Part shown: in pieces, positions 7,426 through 13,928 of the stretch
Layout: every line of letters starts with the position of its first letter
Position numbering within the stretch: the stretch's first letter is position 1
NCBI GenBank assembly: GCA_964617145.1
Contig: CAZTVN010000032.1
Span: 1-13,973, forward strand
Direction of reading: 5' to 3'
Length of the DNA: 13,973 nucleotides
DNA from: CAZTVN01 sp964617145
GTDB taxonomy: Bacteria > Patescibacteriota > Gracilibacteria > UBA1369 > JACRIC01
Notes under the pieces: model-generated
What the model saw: only the letters and a program-made list of their open reading frames with translations
Databases searched by the model: none
Told to the model about the DNA's origin: nothing
Made by a program: the position numbers and the translations under genes

Positions 7426-7476
7426 TCATCGCATGTCGACAGTCAAAAAACTTCTAGCGGCCTCTCTATTTATCAT
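7426..7476 (-). CDS. Possible 16-codon leader peptide/mini-ORF downstream of the PgeF-like gene
   Basis: An ATG (7476-7474) is preceded by AGGAG (7486-7482) at 5-nt spacing, an ideal Shine-Dalgarno arrangement that is rare in this window. The frame encodes MINREAARSFLTVDMR and ends in TGA at 7426. It begins 17 nt after the stop of the PgeF-like gene on the same strand and ends just before the alternative stem-loops at 7423-7370, where a ribosome could affect folding. There is no run of one amino acid as in classical amino-acid attenuators (three Arg only). It may be chance; no family can be assigned. Confidence 0.2.
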   Translation of the reverse strand: MINREAARSFLTVDMR

Positions 7477-7493
7477 TCGCTCTCCTGATTAAA

Positions 7494-8273
7494 TCACACT
7501 TTCCCAATAATACTCGCAAACCTCCCTCGATCAGGTCGATCACCTCGATAAGAAAAAAAATCACCCTGAAAGCATTTTGTGCAAATATCCGAACATTCTA
7601 TCGAAAAAACGCCAATCTCTCGGAGTTGATCGAGCGTTATTTTTTTAAGATCCACTTTATTATCAGAAAGAAAGTAGGATTCAAATCCTTTGAAATCTCT
7701 ATCTCGTTCACTAAATTCACTACAGCAATGCGAAAGAGAGGGTCCAATACCCACAAGAAGATCATTTGCCATCGACCCAAAATCCGAAATTAAACGCAAA
7801 ACAGTTTTTCCTACAATATTCTGAACTGTTCCCCTCCAGCCGCTGTGCACGTTAGCAACCACATGCTGCGCGGGATCATAAATCAAAATAGGCTGACAAT
7901 CAGCAGTTTTAACCATAAGAAGAATTTGAGGACAGTTGGATATAAAGCTATCAGTATCCGAAATTTCATCATCTGGATGTAAAATATTTTTTGGTTCTGT
8001 AATACAAGTAATATGATCGGAATGAGTTTGTTTTGCGGAAATGAGAGAAAATGAGTAGCCGGAAGAAGAAGAGTCGGAAGACGAAAGGAAATTCAAAGCA
8101 TTACAAATAATTTTTCGATGCTTTAAAACCTCCGATAATTCTCCGTGTTCAAAACTGACATTAAGAGAATCACACTCCCCACGAGGAAATACGCCATGCA
8201 CGATTTCATGAGAAAATGGTTCAAAAATGTCGAATTGGTAAAACGAAAAACCTGAAACCGTAACTTTTTTCAT
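7494..8273 (-). CDS. pgeF: PgeF/YfiH-type multicopper-oxidase-like (laccase-domain) enzyme
   Basis: A 259-aa protein of the CNF1/YfiH (DUF152, LACC1-like) family. In E. coli the homologue PgeF corrects L-Ser misincorporation in UDP-MurNAc-peptide precursors; other members act as purine nucleoside phosphorylase/adenosine deaminase. Zn-binding residues are intact: KQTHSDHI (H84), KTADCQPILIYDP (C126) and NVHSGWRGT (H143). GIGPSLSHCC (175-184) and the terminal FFSYRGDRPDRGRFASIIG (239-257) are also typical. An in-frame TTG would add 28 residues, but they are not part of the family fold and overlap the divergent microprotein gene, so the start was placed at ATG 8273. A serine-rich stretch (LSSSDSSSSG, 63-72) is an unusual local insertion. 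Three extra cysteines (C227, C231, C234) sit near the C-terminus. Family is certain; the exact substrate is not. Confidence 0.92.
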   Translation of the reverse strand: MKKVTVSGFSFYQFDIFEPFSHEIVHGVFPRGECDSLNVSFEHGELSEVLKHRKIICNALNFLSSSDSSSSGYSFSLISAKQTHSDHITCITEPKNILHPDDEISDTDSFISNCPQILLMVKTADCQPILIYDPAQHVVANVHSGWRGTVQNIVGKTVLRLISDFGSMANDLLVGIGPSLSHCCSEFSERDRDFKGFESYFLSDNKVDLKKITLDQLREIGVFSIECSDICTKCFQGDFFSYRGDRPDRGRFASIIGKV

Positions 8274-8279
8274 AATAAT

Positions 8280-8309
8280 TTGTAAAAAGCATATCAATCG
8301 TACTACAAT
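8280..8309 (+). promoter_or_regulatory. Predicted promoter for the 44-aa microprotein
   Basis: TTGTAA (8280-8285, 4 of 6 matches) and TACAAT (8304-8309, 5 of 6) are separated by 18 nt. Transcription would begin near 8316, about 24 nt before the ATG at 8340. The element lies in the 66-bp divergent gap between this gene and the PgeF-like gene. Confidence 0.35.
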
Positions 8310-8339
8310 AATTCTAAATGATTGAAAAAATTTAAAAGT

Positions 8340-8474
8340 ATGGATGAGAAAACACAAATAGTCGACCCGATGAAACGAAGGAAAATGGCATTTTTCCTCG
8401 GTTTGATCCTTGGAATAGTGATAGGAGCGCTCATCATGTTTATAGGCAACACCGTGGTCGTCTCCAATTTTTGA
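8340..8474 (+). CDS. 44-aa single-pass membrane microprotein with a glycine zipper
   Basis: A short open frame, ATG to TGA, in a gap with no other plus-strand gene. The N-terminus MDEKTQIVDP is polar, followed by a basic cluster MKRRKM (11-16) and one hydrophobic helix (17-35 or slightly longer). The helix contains G21-xxx-G25-xxx-G29 with G36 beyond, a GxxxGxxxG glycine zipper that usually drives helix packing. The tail is NTVVVSNF. By the positive-inside rule the N-terminus is cytoplasmic. The charge-then-hydrophobic-helix layout is unlikely by chance in a frame this short. A promoter-like pair lies upstream; no SD is present, as for most genes here. An alternative start is M11. Function is unknown: it could be a membrane-complex subunit, a small regulator, or a holin- or toxin-like peptide, but nothing here shows which. 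Confidence 0.6.
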   Translation: MDEKTQIVDPMKRRKMAFFLGLILGIVIGALIMFIGNTVVVSNF

Positions 8475-8492
8475 GAGGTAATTTTTTGCGAA

Positions 8493-8518
8493 TTTAGGGC
8501 TTGTACACAGGCCCTAGA
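8493..8518. other. Stem-loop between the convergent microprotein and nnrD genes
   Basis: TTTAGGGC (8493-8500) pairs with GCCCTAGA (8511-8518), 8 bp including one G-T, with a 10-nt loop. It sits between two convergent 3' ends and may slow transcription from both sides or protect transcript ends. It is not a canonical terminator, because neither strand has a T-run just after it; a T6 (8482-8487) lies before it on the plus strand. A 10-bp palindrome AGGACGTCCT (8536-8545) follows at the end of nnrD. Confidence 0.35.
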
Positions 8519-8544
8519 GTCCAGAAAGTGGCAGCAGGACGTCC

Positions 8545-9417
8545 TTAGCCCATGAGCTCGCGTAGCATAAAAGGAATTTCTAAAGCGATATCCTCCGCAT
8601 TAAAAGCAAACCATTTTTTTTTGTAGAGAGCATCGCCACAAGCTCCATTAATATAAGAAGCGCAACATGCCCCATCAAAAGAAGAAAGCCCTTGAGCAAT
8701 AAGACCTCCTGTAATTCCCGCAAGAACATCGCCTGTTCCGCCAACTGTCATCCCAGGATTTCCCGTCGAATTAAGGAAAATTTCTCCAGTTCTCGAAGCA
8801 ATGACATCCGTCGGCCCTTTTAAAAGAATAGAAACGCCTTTTTGCATAGCAGCTCTATGTGATTGCTCTGCACGCTCAGACAGATCATACGAAAGTTTCT
8901 GCCCAGTGAGTCGTAAAAATTCTCCAGCATGTGGGGTGATAACGATATCAATGTCATTAAAATCACCCAGTTCACAAGCCAGAATTGCCTCCGCATCGAG
9001 CACAAAAGCTTTGCGTATTTTCTGAAAGATAGAAGCGACCAATGACGGAATGTCGCTACGACCGCCGTAAGATGCAGAAATTTTCCCAAGTCCAGGGCCA
9101 ATCACAATGGTATCGCACATTTCGGAAATTTCTAGGATAGATGGAAGAATTTTTTTATGAAGAAAATCTCCCTGATAACTCTTGACGATAAAATTTGGTG
9201 AATACGAGCGAGTAACATCGAAATTGCATTCTGGAACAAAAAGGTACACAAGGTCGCAACCGCTATTCAAAGCTCCTAAAGCAGTCAAAATCGGTGCTCC
9301 AAAATATTCTCTACTTCCTCCAATAACAAGCACGCGACCATGTTCTCCCTTATGCGACTGCGATTTTCGCTGAGGAAGCTTATCTTTGACCATATTTTGA
9401 GTCACTTTTTCAGGCAT
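8545..9417 (-). CDS. nnrD: ADP-dependent (S)-NAD(P)H-hydrate dehydratase, standalone
   Basis: This ribokinase-fold enzyme uses ADP to dehydrate the damaged hydrates of NADH and NADPH back to the normal cofactors. Numbering from an in-frame TTG at 9423 (the likelier ATG is residue 3), KGEHGRVLVIGGSREYFGAP (25-44) is the family N-terminus. IGPGLG (108-113), LDAEAI (142-147), TPHAGEF (163-169), LLKGPTDVI (200-208) and NPGMTVGGTGDVLAG (222-236, catalytic Asp D232) complete the active site. The usual partner domain, the NAD(P)HX epimerase (YjeF N-terminal domain), is absent, so this is the single-domain form of about 290 aa. The gene follows proA by 47 nt on the same strand and is probably in its transcript, although a TAACAT box 6 nt before the ATG could give a leaderless internal start. 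No SD is present. Confidence 0.93.
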   Translation of the reverse strand: MPEKVTQNMVKDKLPQRKSQSHKGEHGRVLVIGGSREYFGAPILTALGALNSGCDLVYLFVPECNFDVTRSYSPNFIVKSYQGDFLHKKILPSILEISEMCDTIVIGPGLGKISASYGGRSDIPSLVASIFQKIRKAFVLDAEAILACELGDFNDIDIVITPHAGEFLRLTGQKLSYDLSERAEQSHRAAMQKGVSILLKGPTDVIASRTGEIFLNSTGNPGMTVGGTGDVLAGITGGLIAQGLSSFDGACCASYINGACGDALYKKKWFAFNAEDIALEIPFMLRELMG

Positions 9418-9464
9418 AGTCAAATGTTATGAATGGTCAGGAGAAACCTCATCGGCATGCTTTT

Positions 9465-10721
9465 TTAAGATGCTCTCGTTTGACCGTTACCGCGTCCAAT
9501 CCACTTGTAAGTAGTAAGTCCCTCAAGAGCAAAAGGCCCGCGAGCATGAAGTTTTTGTGTGGAAATAGCAACTTCAGCGCCTAAACCAAACTCTCCTCCA
9601 TCAGAAAATTGAGTGGACATATTATGATACACGCAGGCAGAATCAACCGATTGAAGAAAGAGCTCAGCGTTTTCTTTATTTTCCGTTACAATCGATTCAG
9701 TATGTTTGAGGCTATGTTTTGAGATATGAGAAAGAGCTTCCTCGAGATTTTCAACAATTTTAATGCCTAAAATATAATCGAGATATTCGCTGTCCCAGTC
9801 ATTTTTAGTTGCCTGTCGCAGAGGTTCATATTTTTCAGAAAGAATTTTAAAAGCCGGCTCATCAGCACGAATTTCAACATGATGTTCACGAAGTCTTTCC
9901 GCCAATTGAGGCAAAAACTTTTCTGCAATTTTTTCATGCGCCAGCAAATTATCGAGAGTGTTACAAATAGAAACACGGCGCGTTTTAGAATTTACAACAA
10001 TATCCAAAGCTTTCGAAATATCAGCATGCTCATCGACAAAAATATGCACAACAGCTCCTCCAGCACCAAGTACGGGGATCGTCGAATGGGCCATGACAAA
10101 TTTAACGAGTTTTTGACTCCCACGAGGAATCATAAGATCGATATATTGGTTGAGTGTAAGAAATTCTGAAACTTGCGCTCGATCGGTAGAATCAAGAAAT
10201 TGGATAGAATCAGAAGGAACCCCAGTATTTTTTAAAGCATCTTGGATAACGGCAATGATGGCACGATTGCTATGAATAGCTTCAGAGCCACCTTTAATAA
10301 ACGCAGCATTACCACTTTTAATGCAAAGAGTAGCGATATCGACGGTAACATTTGGCCGAGATTCAATAATGCAGCCGATGACACCAATAGGAACGCGAAT
10401 TCGTTGCAAATGAATACCATTGGCAAGGACACGATCTTCAATAACCTCCCCCACATAATCTTTGAGTTCAGCCACTTTAAGAACCTCACAGGAAATAGCC
10501 TTCAAACGTTTTTCATCGAGCATGAGTCGATCAAGCATTGCCCCAAGGCCGGCTTTTTCTCCATCTTTCATATCGATACAATTCGCCTCCAAAATAGTTT
10601 GCATATTATTGAGAAGACTTGAAGCGATTGCCTCTAAAGCTTTATTTTTTGATTCCGTAGAAAGAAGGGCGAGTTGTTTGGAAGCATTTTTTGCAGCTTG
10701 AGCTTGAGCCGTAAGTGTCAT
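9465..10721 (-). CDS. proA: Gamma-glutamyl phosphate reductase (glutamate-5-semialdehyde dehydrogenase)
   Basis: ProA reduces gamma-glutamyl phosphate with NADPH to glutamate-5-semialdehyde, which cyclises to the substrate of ProC. The 418-aa length is normal for this aldehyde-dehydrogenase-superfamily enzyme. Family motifs are intact: IGVIGCIIESRPNVTVD (112-128), GNAAFIKGGSEA (137-148), LMIPRGSQKLV (196-206) and VVNSKTRRVSICNTLDNLL (242-260) with catalytic C253. The C-terminal HARGPFALEGLTTYKWIGRG ends the fold as usual. In the GAGGAVVHIFVDEHAD segment the common G-x-C-H reads V-V-H, a minor variation. The gene diverges from the S-layer gene across 111 bp and is upstream of nnrD. The kinase gene proB, often adjacent to proA, is not in the window, so gamma-glutamyl phosphate must come from an enzyme encoded elsewhere. 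Confidence 0.97.
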   Translation of the reverse strand: MTLTAQAQAAKNASKQLALLSTESKNKALEAIASSLLNNMQTILEANCIDMKDGEKAGLGAMLDRLMLDEKRLKAISCEVLKVAELKDYVGEVIEDRVLANGIHLQRIRVPIGVIGCIIESRPNVTVDIATLCIKSGNAAFIKGGSEAIHSNRAIIAVIQDALKNTGVPSDSIQFLDSTDRAQVSEFLTLNQYIDLMIPRGSQKLVKFVMAHSTIPVLGAGGAVVHIFVDEHADISKALDIVVNSKTRRVSICNTLDNLLAHEKIAEKFLPQLAERLREHHVEIRADEPAFKILSEKYEPLRQATKNDWDSEYLDYILGIKIVENLEEALSHISKHSLKHTESIVTENKENAELFLQSVDSACVYHNMSTQFSDGGEFGLGAEVAISTQKLHARGPFALEGLTTYKWIGRGNGQTRAS

Positions 10722-10793
10722 CTTGATAATCGCCTAAATAATTGGTAAGTTAATTGTAACCTTACTCGACTAAAAAATCTAAGATCAATTTTC

Positions 10794-10799
10794 TATAAT
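10794..10799 (+). promoter_or_regulatory. -10 box (TATAAT) of the SLH-protein gene
   Basis: A perfect TATAAT lies 33 nt before the ATG at 10833, predicting a start near 10806 and an AT-rich leader of about 27 nt with no SD. No clear -35 hexamer is present at 16-18 nt. The 111-bp divergent gap with proA is otherwise AT-rich and holds no other recognisable element. Confidence 0.45.
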
Positions 10800-10832
10800 A
10801 TTTTTTAATATCCTTAATTTTTTTACAAAAAT

Positions 10833-13800
10833 ATGAAAAAGCTCGCACAAATGAGCCTCCTGATCTTCTCGCTTTTGCTTTCAAACACAGTTATACTCGC
10901 GGCTCAACAAGACGAGGTGAAAAAATCTTTCGGCTTCGATATCCCTGAAAACCACCGTAATATTCAAGCCATCCAATATCTCAATGAAAAAGAAATAGTT
11001 AGCGGCTATCCCGATGGATCATTCAAGCCCGAGCAAACCGTAAACCGCGCTGAGGAACTCAAAATTCTTATCGAAGGACAAGGCATTACCCCTGATCCTG
11101 AAACGTTTAAAAATTGTTTTCCAGATGTGAAAGATGAATGGTTTGCAAAATATGTATGTTATGCCAAAGAAAAGGAATGGATAGAAGGCTATCCGGATGG
11201 CACTTTTAAACCGGAACAAACGGTTAATAAAGTCGAAGCTATAAAAATGGTTGTTGAAACACGTGAAGAACTAAAATCTGAAATCCCTGAAGTTGTTCCC
11301 GAGGAAATTTATGAAGATACCGATAGAGAAGCTTGGTACGCTCCATATGTTTACGTTGCCAAGAAAAAAGCGATTCTTGAAGAAACAGGTTCAGTCCTCA
11401 AGCCTACAGAAGGTATGAAACGAGCTGGGATTTCTGAAAATATTTTTCGATCCATGAAAATGAAAGAAGGAAAAAAAGAAAAATACGAAGGCGTTGAATA
11501 TGAAGAATTATTTGTACCGAAACGTGCGTACGACGTGCAAGCGAAGGTGCTCACTCCTCCAAAACAATATTTTATTGGATCAAATGATGTATCCATGCTT
11601 GATTTTTCTATCACAGCAAATAAAAATATTACAATTGAAGTTTTATCAGTCGGATTTACCGCAATCCCAACAGCATGGACATCTTATGCACGTGAAGGAA
11701 ATTTAATTAACGAAATCGATGAGACCGCTAATTTTACCGATTTTAAGATTTCCGATAAAGATACAGGAGTTACAATGCTCAACCCCGCAGAATTAAATAC
11801 AACCGTGGAAGGAAATAATGATCTTGAACAAATTTTAACTTTTAACGGCGCTTGGAGTATTCAAAAAGGCACAACGGTTCGTCTTTCCATGACCGCCGAT
11901 ATAAAAAATCTTGAAGCTCTTGCGAACAATCATTTTTACGGAACACTTGTAAATCTTAAAAAATATTCAGCGATTTATGACGAAAAACACAATCGTGTTG
12001 ACGATATTTTCCCTGAGCGCGATATAAAAGGAGGTCTGATTACTCCGCGTATGCAAGTGAATTTTTCCGTAAGTTTGTCTCCCTCTCAGCCCGCTTCTTT
12101 TATTGTTCCAAGCAATGCGACTCACATGAATTTTATGAATATCGATTTCGCTGCTGATTCAGGTGATGATGTCCAAATCAAGGGCTTAAAGCTGGCAATG
12201 AAGGGGAACGCAATAGTAAAAGATTTGTTTCTTTACGATGGTGATGTCAGGCTCACAACCGCCGCAAATATCGATAATATAAACCGTATAGTAAGTTTTG
12301 ACAGTCTCGATGGCACGCGGACGCAAGTTATCATGCCAAATGAAAAAATAACTTACAGCGTTATTGGTTCTATTGGAGAAAGCTCCGATGGTGCTACGAT
12401 TCAATTCGAATTAACAGATGCCTCCTTTTTGAGAGTCTCGGCACCCGAAATTTCAGCGAGTTTTCCGCTTGTGAGTAATATGCAAACAATCGAAGGCACT
12501 ATTACGGAATCGTTTGCCGTAAGTAAAAAAGATATCTCCTTCTCTCCTCGTGCAGGAGAAAAAGAAGCTAAAGTAGCGGCTTTCACGCTTTCTCCAAGCA
12601 ATGGATCAAGCGGCATATTATTGGATCAAGTTATCCTTCGATATATGGGGGATGTTCCAATGGCAGAATATGTGGACGGAGTTTTAATCCCACAAATAGA
12701 AAATTATGTTTTAAAACATAATGGAAACACTATTGCGACAACCCAAAAACATATCGACAAAGTGTCTTATGTACTTATTCCTTTTAAACTCAATTCACAA
12801 TTATTATTGAATTCCGATGAAGATTTTGAAGTTTTCGTTGATATCGGCGAAAACGCGGATGACGGTGAGTCGCTTGTTTATTATCTTGATGATCCAACGG
12901 ATATTGTCGCCTATAATGCCAATGGATACGGAGTCCCTGTTATGAACAATTACGATAATAGAGAATGGTATAGCTCCTATTCTTCATGGTCTCGAATTGG
13001 TGAAGACTCAACAAAAGTTCCACCTGTCGAACCAAATGAAATCACTATTTCTCACAATCAAGATAACCCTACATCACCGCAAACCGTTGCGCCAGGGCAA
13101 CATAACGTGAATTTTCTTATTTTTGATTTAGAGAACACAGGATCTGATCCCGTTGATATCACAGGATTTACTTTTTACAAAGCAGGAGCAGGAAAATTAG
13201 CGGATTTACAAAACATCTTGTTTGAGAGATATGATACACCGGGAAAATATATAATTCAGGCCAGAAGGGTTGACGAGGAAACTGCAACGATTCAATTTGA
13301 GGATTTCCGTATTTATCTTGAAAAAGGAAAGAAGGCGAGCGTTCGTGTATATGCTGATATCGCCGAAAAAGCCTCTGATGGATCAGATTATTCATTGGAA
13401 CTCACCAATGTTGTTGCGAATAATAGCGCAGCCGTTACAGGGGTTCCTCTCAAAGGTGACTGGATGTTTGTTGACACAGAAGCTCCAGAACCAAGCGAAA
13501 TCGAACTTTCTTTGAGTTCCAATAATCCCAAAGATAAAAGCGTCCATGGAGGTCAACAAGACGAACCGCTTATAATATTTGACGCCTTGAATGCAGGCCC
13601 TCGAGATATAGTCATAACTGACCTTGCTTTCTACAGATCAGGTTCCGGAACTTCAAATTTCGATGATTTTACCGATTTTTCTATTGAAATAACGTCCAGA
13701 AGCGTGGAAGTCGCAGGGAGAATGGTTAAAGATTCGAATGGTCAAGATAGCGTCAAATTTGAGAATCTTTCAATTTCCTTAAATTCAAATGAAAAAATTA

Positions 13801-13928
13801 TGATCTATTTTTGGGCTGATATAAACGAAAATGCAGTTATAGGTAATACCCACAATTTTAAACTCTATGACGTCAATGCGTATGCATATTTGGGCAATGA
13901 AGGAAATACAAGTGAAGTGGCACTGTAA
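10833..13928 (+). CDS. Secreted S-layer-type protein: signal peptide, three SLH domains, about five tandem beta-rich units
   Basis: A 1031-aa exported surface protein. Residues 1-23 form a Sec signal peptide (KK, hydrophobic core, cleavage near LAA/QQ). Three SLH domains, which in known systems bind secondary cell-wall polymers, follow at about 41-80, 95-142 and 158-208. The first two share GYPDGSFKPEQTVN and GYPDGTFKPEQTVN; the third is degenerate. C95 and C109 in the second SLH may form a disulfide. After a Lys/Glu-rich linker (208-225), about five related beta-rich units run at roughly 226-400, 402-556, 559-728, 733-885 and 886-1031. Each has an early hydrophobic strand (for example NFLIFDLENTGSDPVDITGF) and a late extender-like strand (VRVYADIAEKASDG, IYFWADINENA). 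No C-terminal anchor, LPXTG or membrane helix is seen, so attachment is through the SLH end. A structural S-layer or adhesin role is likely; no enzyme domain was recognised. Confidence 0.9.
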   Translation: MKKLAQMSLLIFSLLLSNTVILAAQQDEVKKSFGFDIPENHRNIQAIQYLNEKEIVSGYPDGSFKPEQTVNRAEELKILIEGQGITPDPETFKNCFPDVKDEWFAKYVCYAKEKEWIEGYPDGTFKPEQTVNKVEAIKMVVETREELKSEIPEVVPEEIYEDTDREAWYAPYVYVAKKKAILEETGSVLKPTEGMKRAGISENIFRSMKMKEGKKEKYEGVEYEELFVPKRAYDVQAKVLTPPKQYFIGSNDVSMLDFSITANKNITIEVLSVGFTAIPTAWTSYAREGNLINEIDETANFTDFKISDKDTGVTMLNPAELNTTVEGNNDLEQILTFNGAWSIQKGTTVRLSMTADIKNLEALANNHFYGTLVNLKKYSAIYDEKHNRVDDIFPERDIKGGLITPRMQVNFSVSLSPSQPASFIVPSNATHMNFMNIDFAADSGDDVQIKGLKLAMKGNAIVKDLFLYDGDVRLTTAANIDNINRIVSFDSLDGTRTQVIMPNEKITYSVIGSIGESSDGATIQFELTDASFLRVSAPEISASFPLVSNMQTIEGTITESFAVSKKDISFSPRAGEKEAKVAAFTLSPSNGSSGILLDQVILRYMGDVPMAEYVDGVLIPQIENYVLKHNGNTIATTQKHIDKVSYVLIPFKLNSQLLLNSDEDFEVFVDIGENADDGESLVYYLDDPTDIVAYNANGYGVPVMNNYDNREWYSSYSSWSRIGEDSTKVPPVEPNEITISHNQDNPTSPQTVAPGQHNVNFLIFDLENTGSDPVDITGFTFYKAGAGKLADLQNILFERYDTPGKYIIQARRVDEETATIQFEDFRIYLEKGKKASVRVYADIAEKASDGSDYSLELTNVVANNSAAVTGVPLKGDWMFVDTEAPEPSEIELSLSSNNPKDKSVHGGQQDEPLIIFDALNAGPRDIVITDLAFYRSGSGTSNFDDFTDFSIEITSRSVEVAGRMVKDSNGQDSVKFENLSISLNSNEKIMIYFWADINENAVIGNTHNFKLYDVNAYAYLGNEGNTSEVAL
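11004..11228 (+). repeat. Repeated SLH signature (two copies)
   Basis: The 14-residue motif GYPDG(S/T)FKPEQTVN is encoded at 11004-11045 and again at 11187-11228. The proteins are nearly identical but many third codon positions differ (for example CCC/CCG, CCC/CCG, GAG/GAA), so selection on the peptide rather than a recent duplication keeps them alike. Confidence 0.85.
13029..13925 (+). repeat. Two best-conserved tandem units of the SLH protein
   Basis: Residues 733-885 and 886-1031 align end to end. EPNEITISHNQDNP matches EPSEIELSLSSNNP, IFDLENTGSDPVDITGFTFYK matches IFDALNAGPRDIVITDLAFYR in layout, and VRVYADIAEKASDG matches IYFWADINENAVIG. The similarity is at protein level only; no long DNA identity is seen. 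Older units at 226-728 show the same strand pattern with more divergence. Confidence 0.75.

Noticed and set aside
7355..7492. A 45-codon plus-strand ORF opposite the pgeF-DUF1385 gap
   Set aside because: No SD or promoter, no recognisable composition, and the stem-forming repeats lie inside it. It is probably chance.
8274..8357. A 28-residue hydrophobic N-terminal extension of the PgeF-like protein from a TTG at 8357
   Set aside because: It lies outside the family fold, uses a rarer start codon, would add an unexpected membrane helix to a cytosolic enzyme, and overlaps the divergent microprotein gene.
9879..10169. Several 80-126-codon plus-strand ORFs inside proA
   Set aside because: They are antisense to a well-conserved enzyme and have no start signals or recognisable domains.
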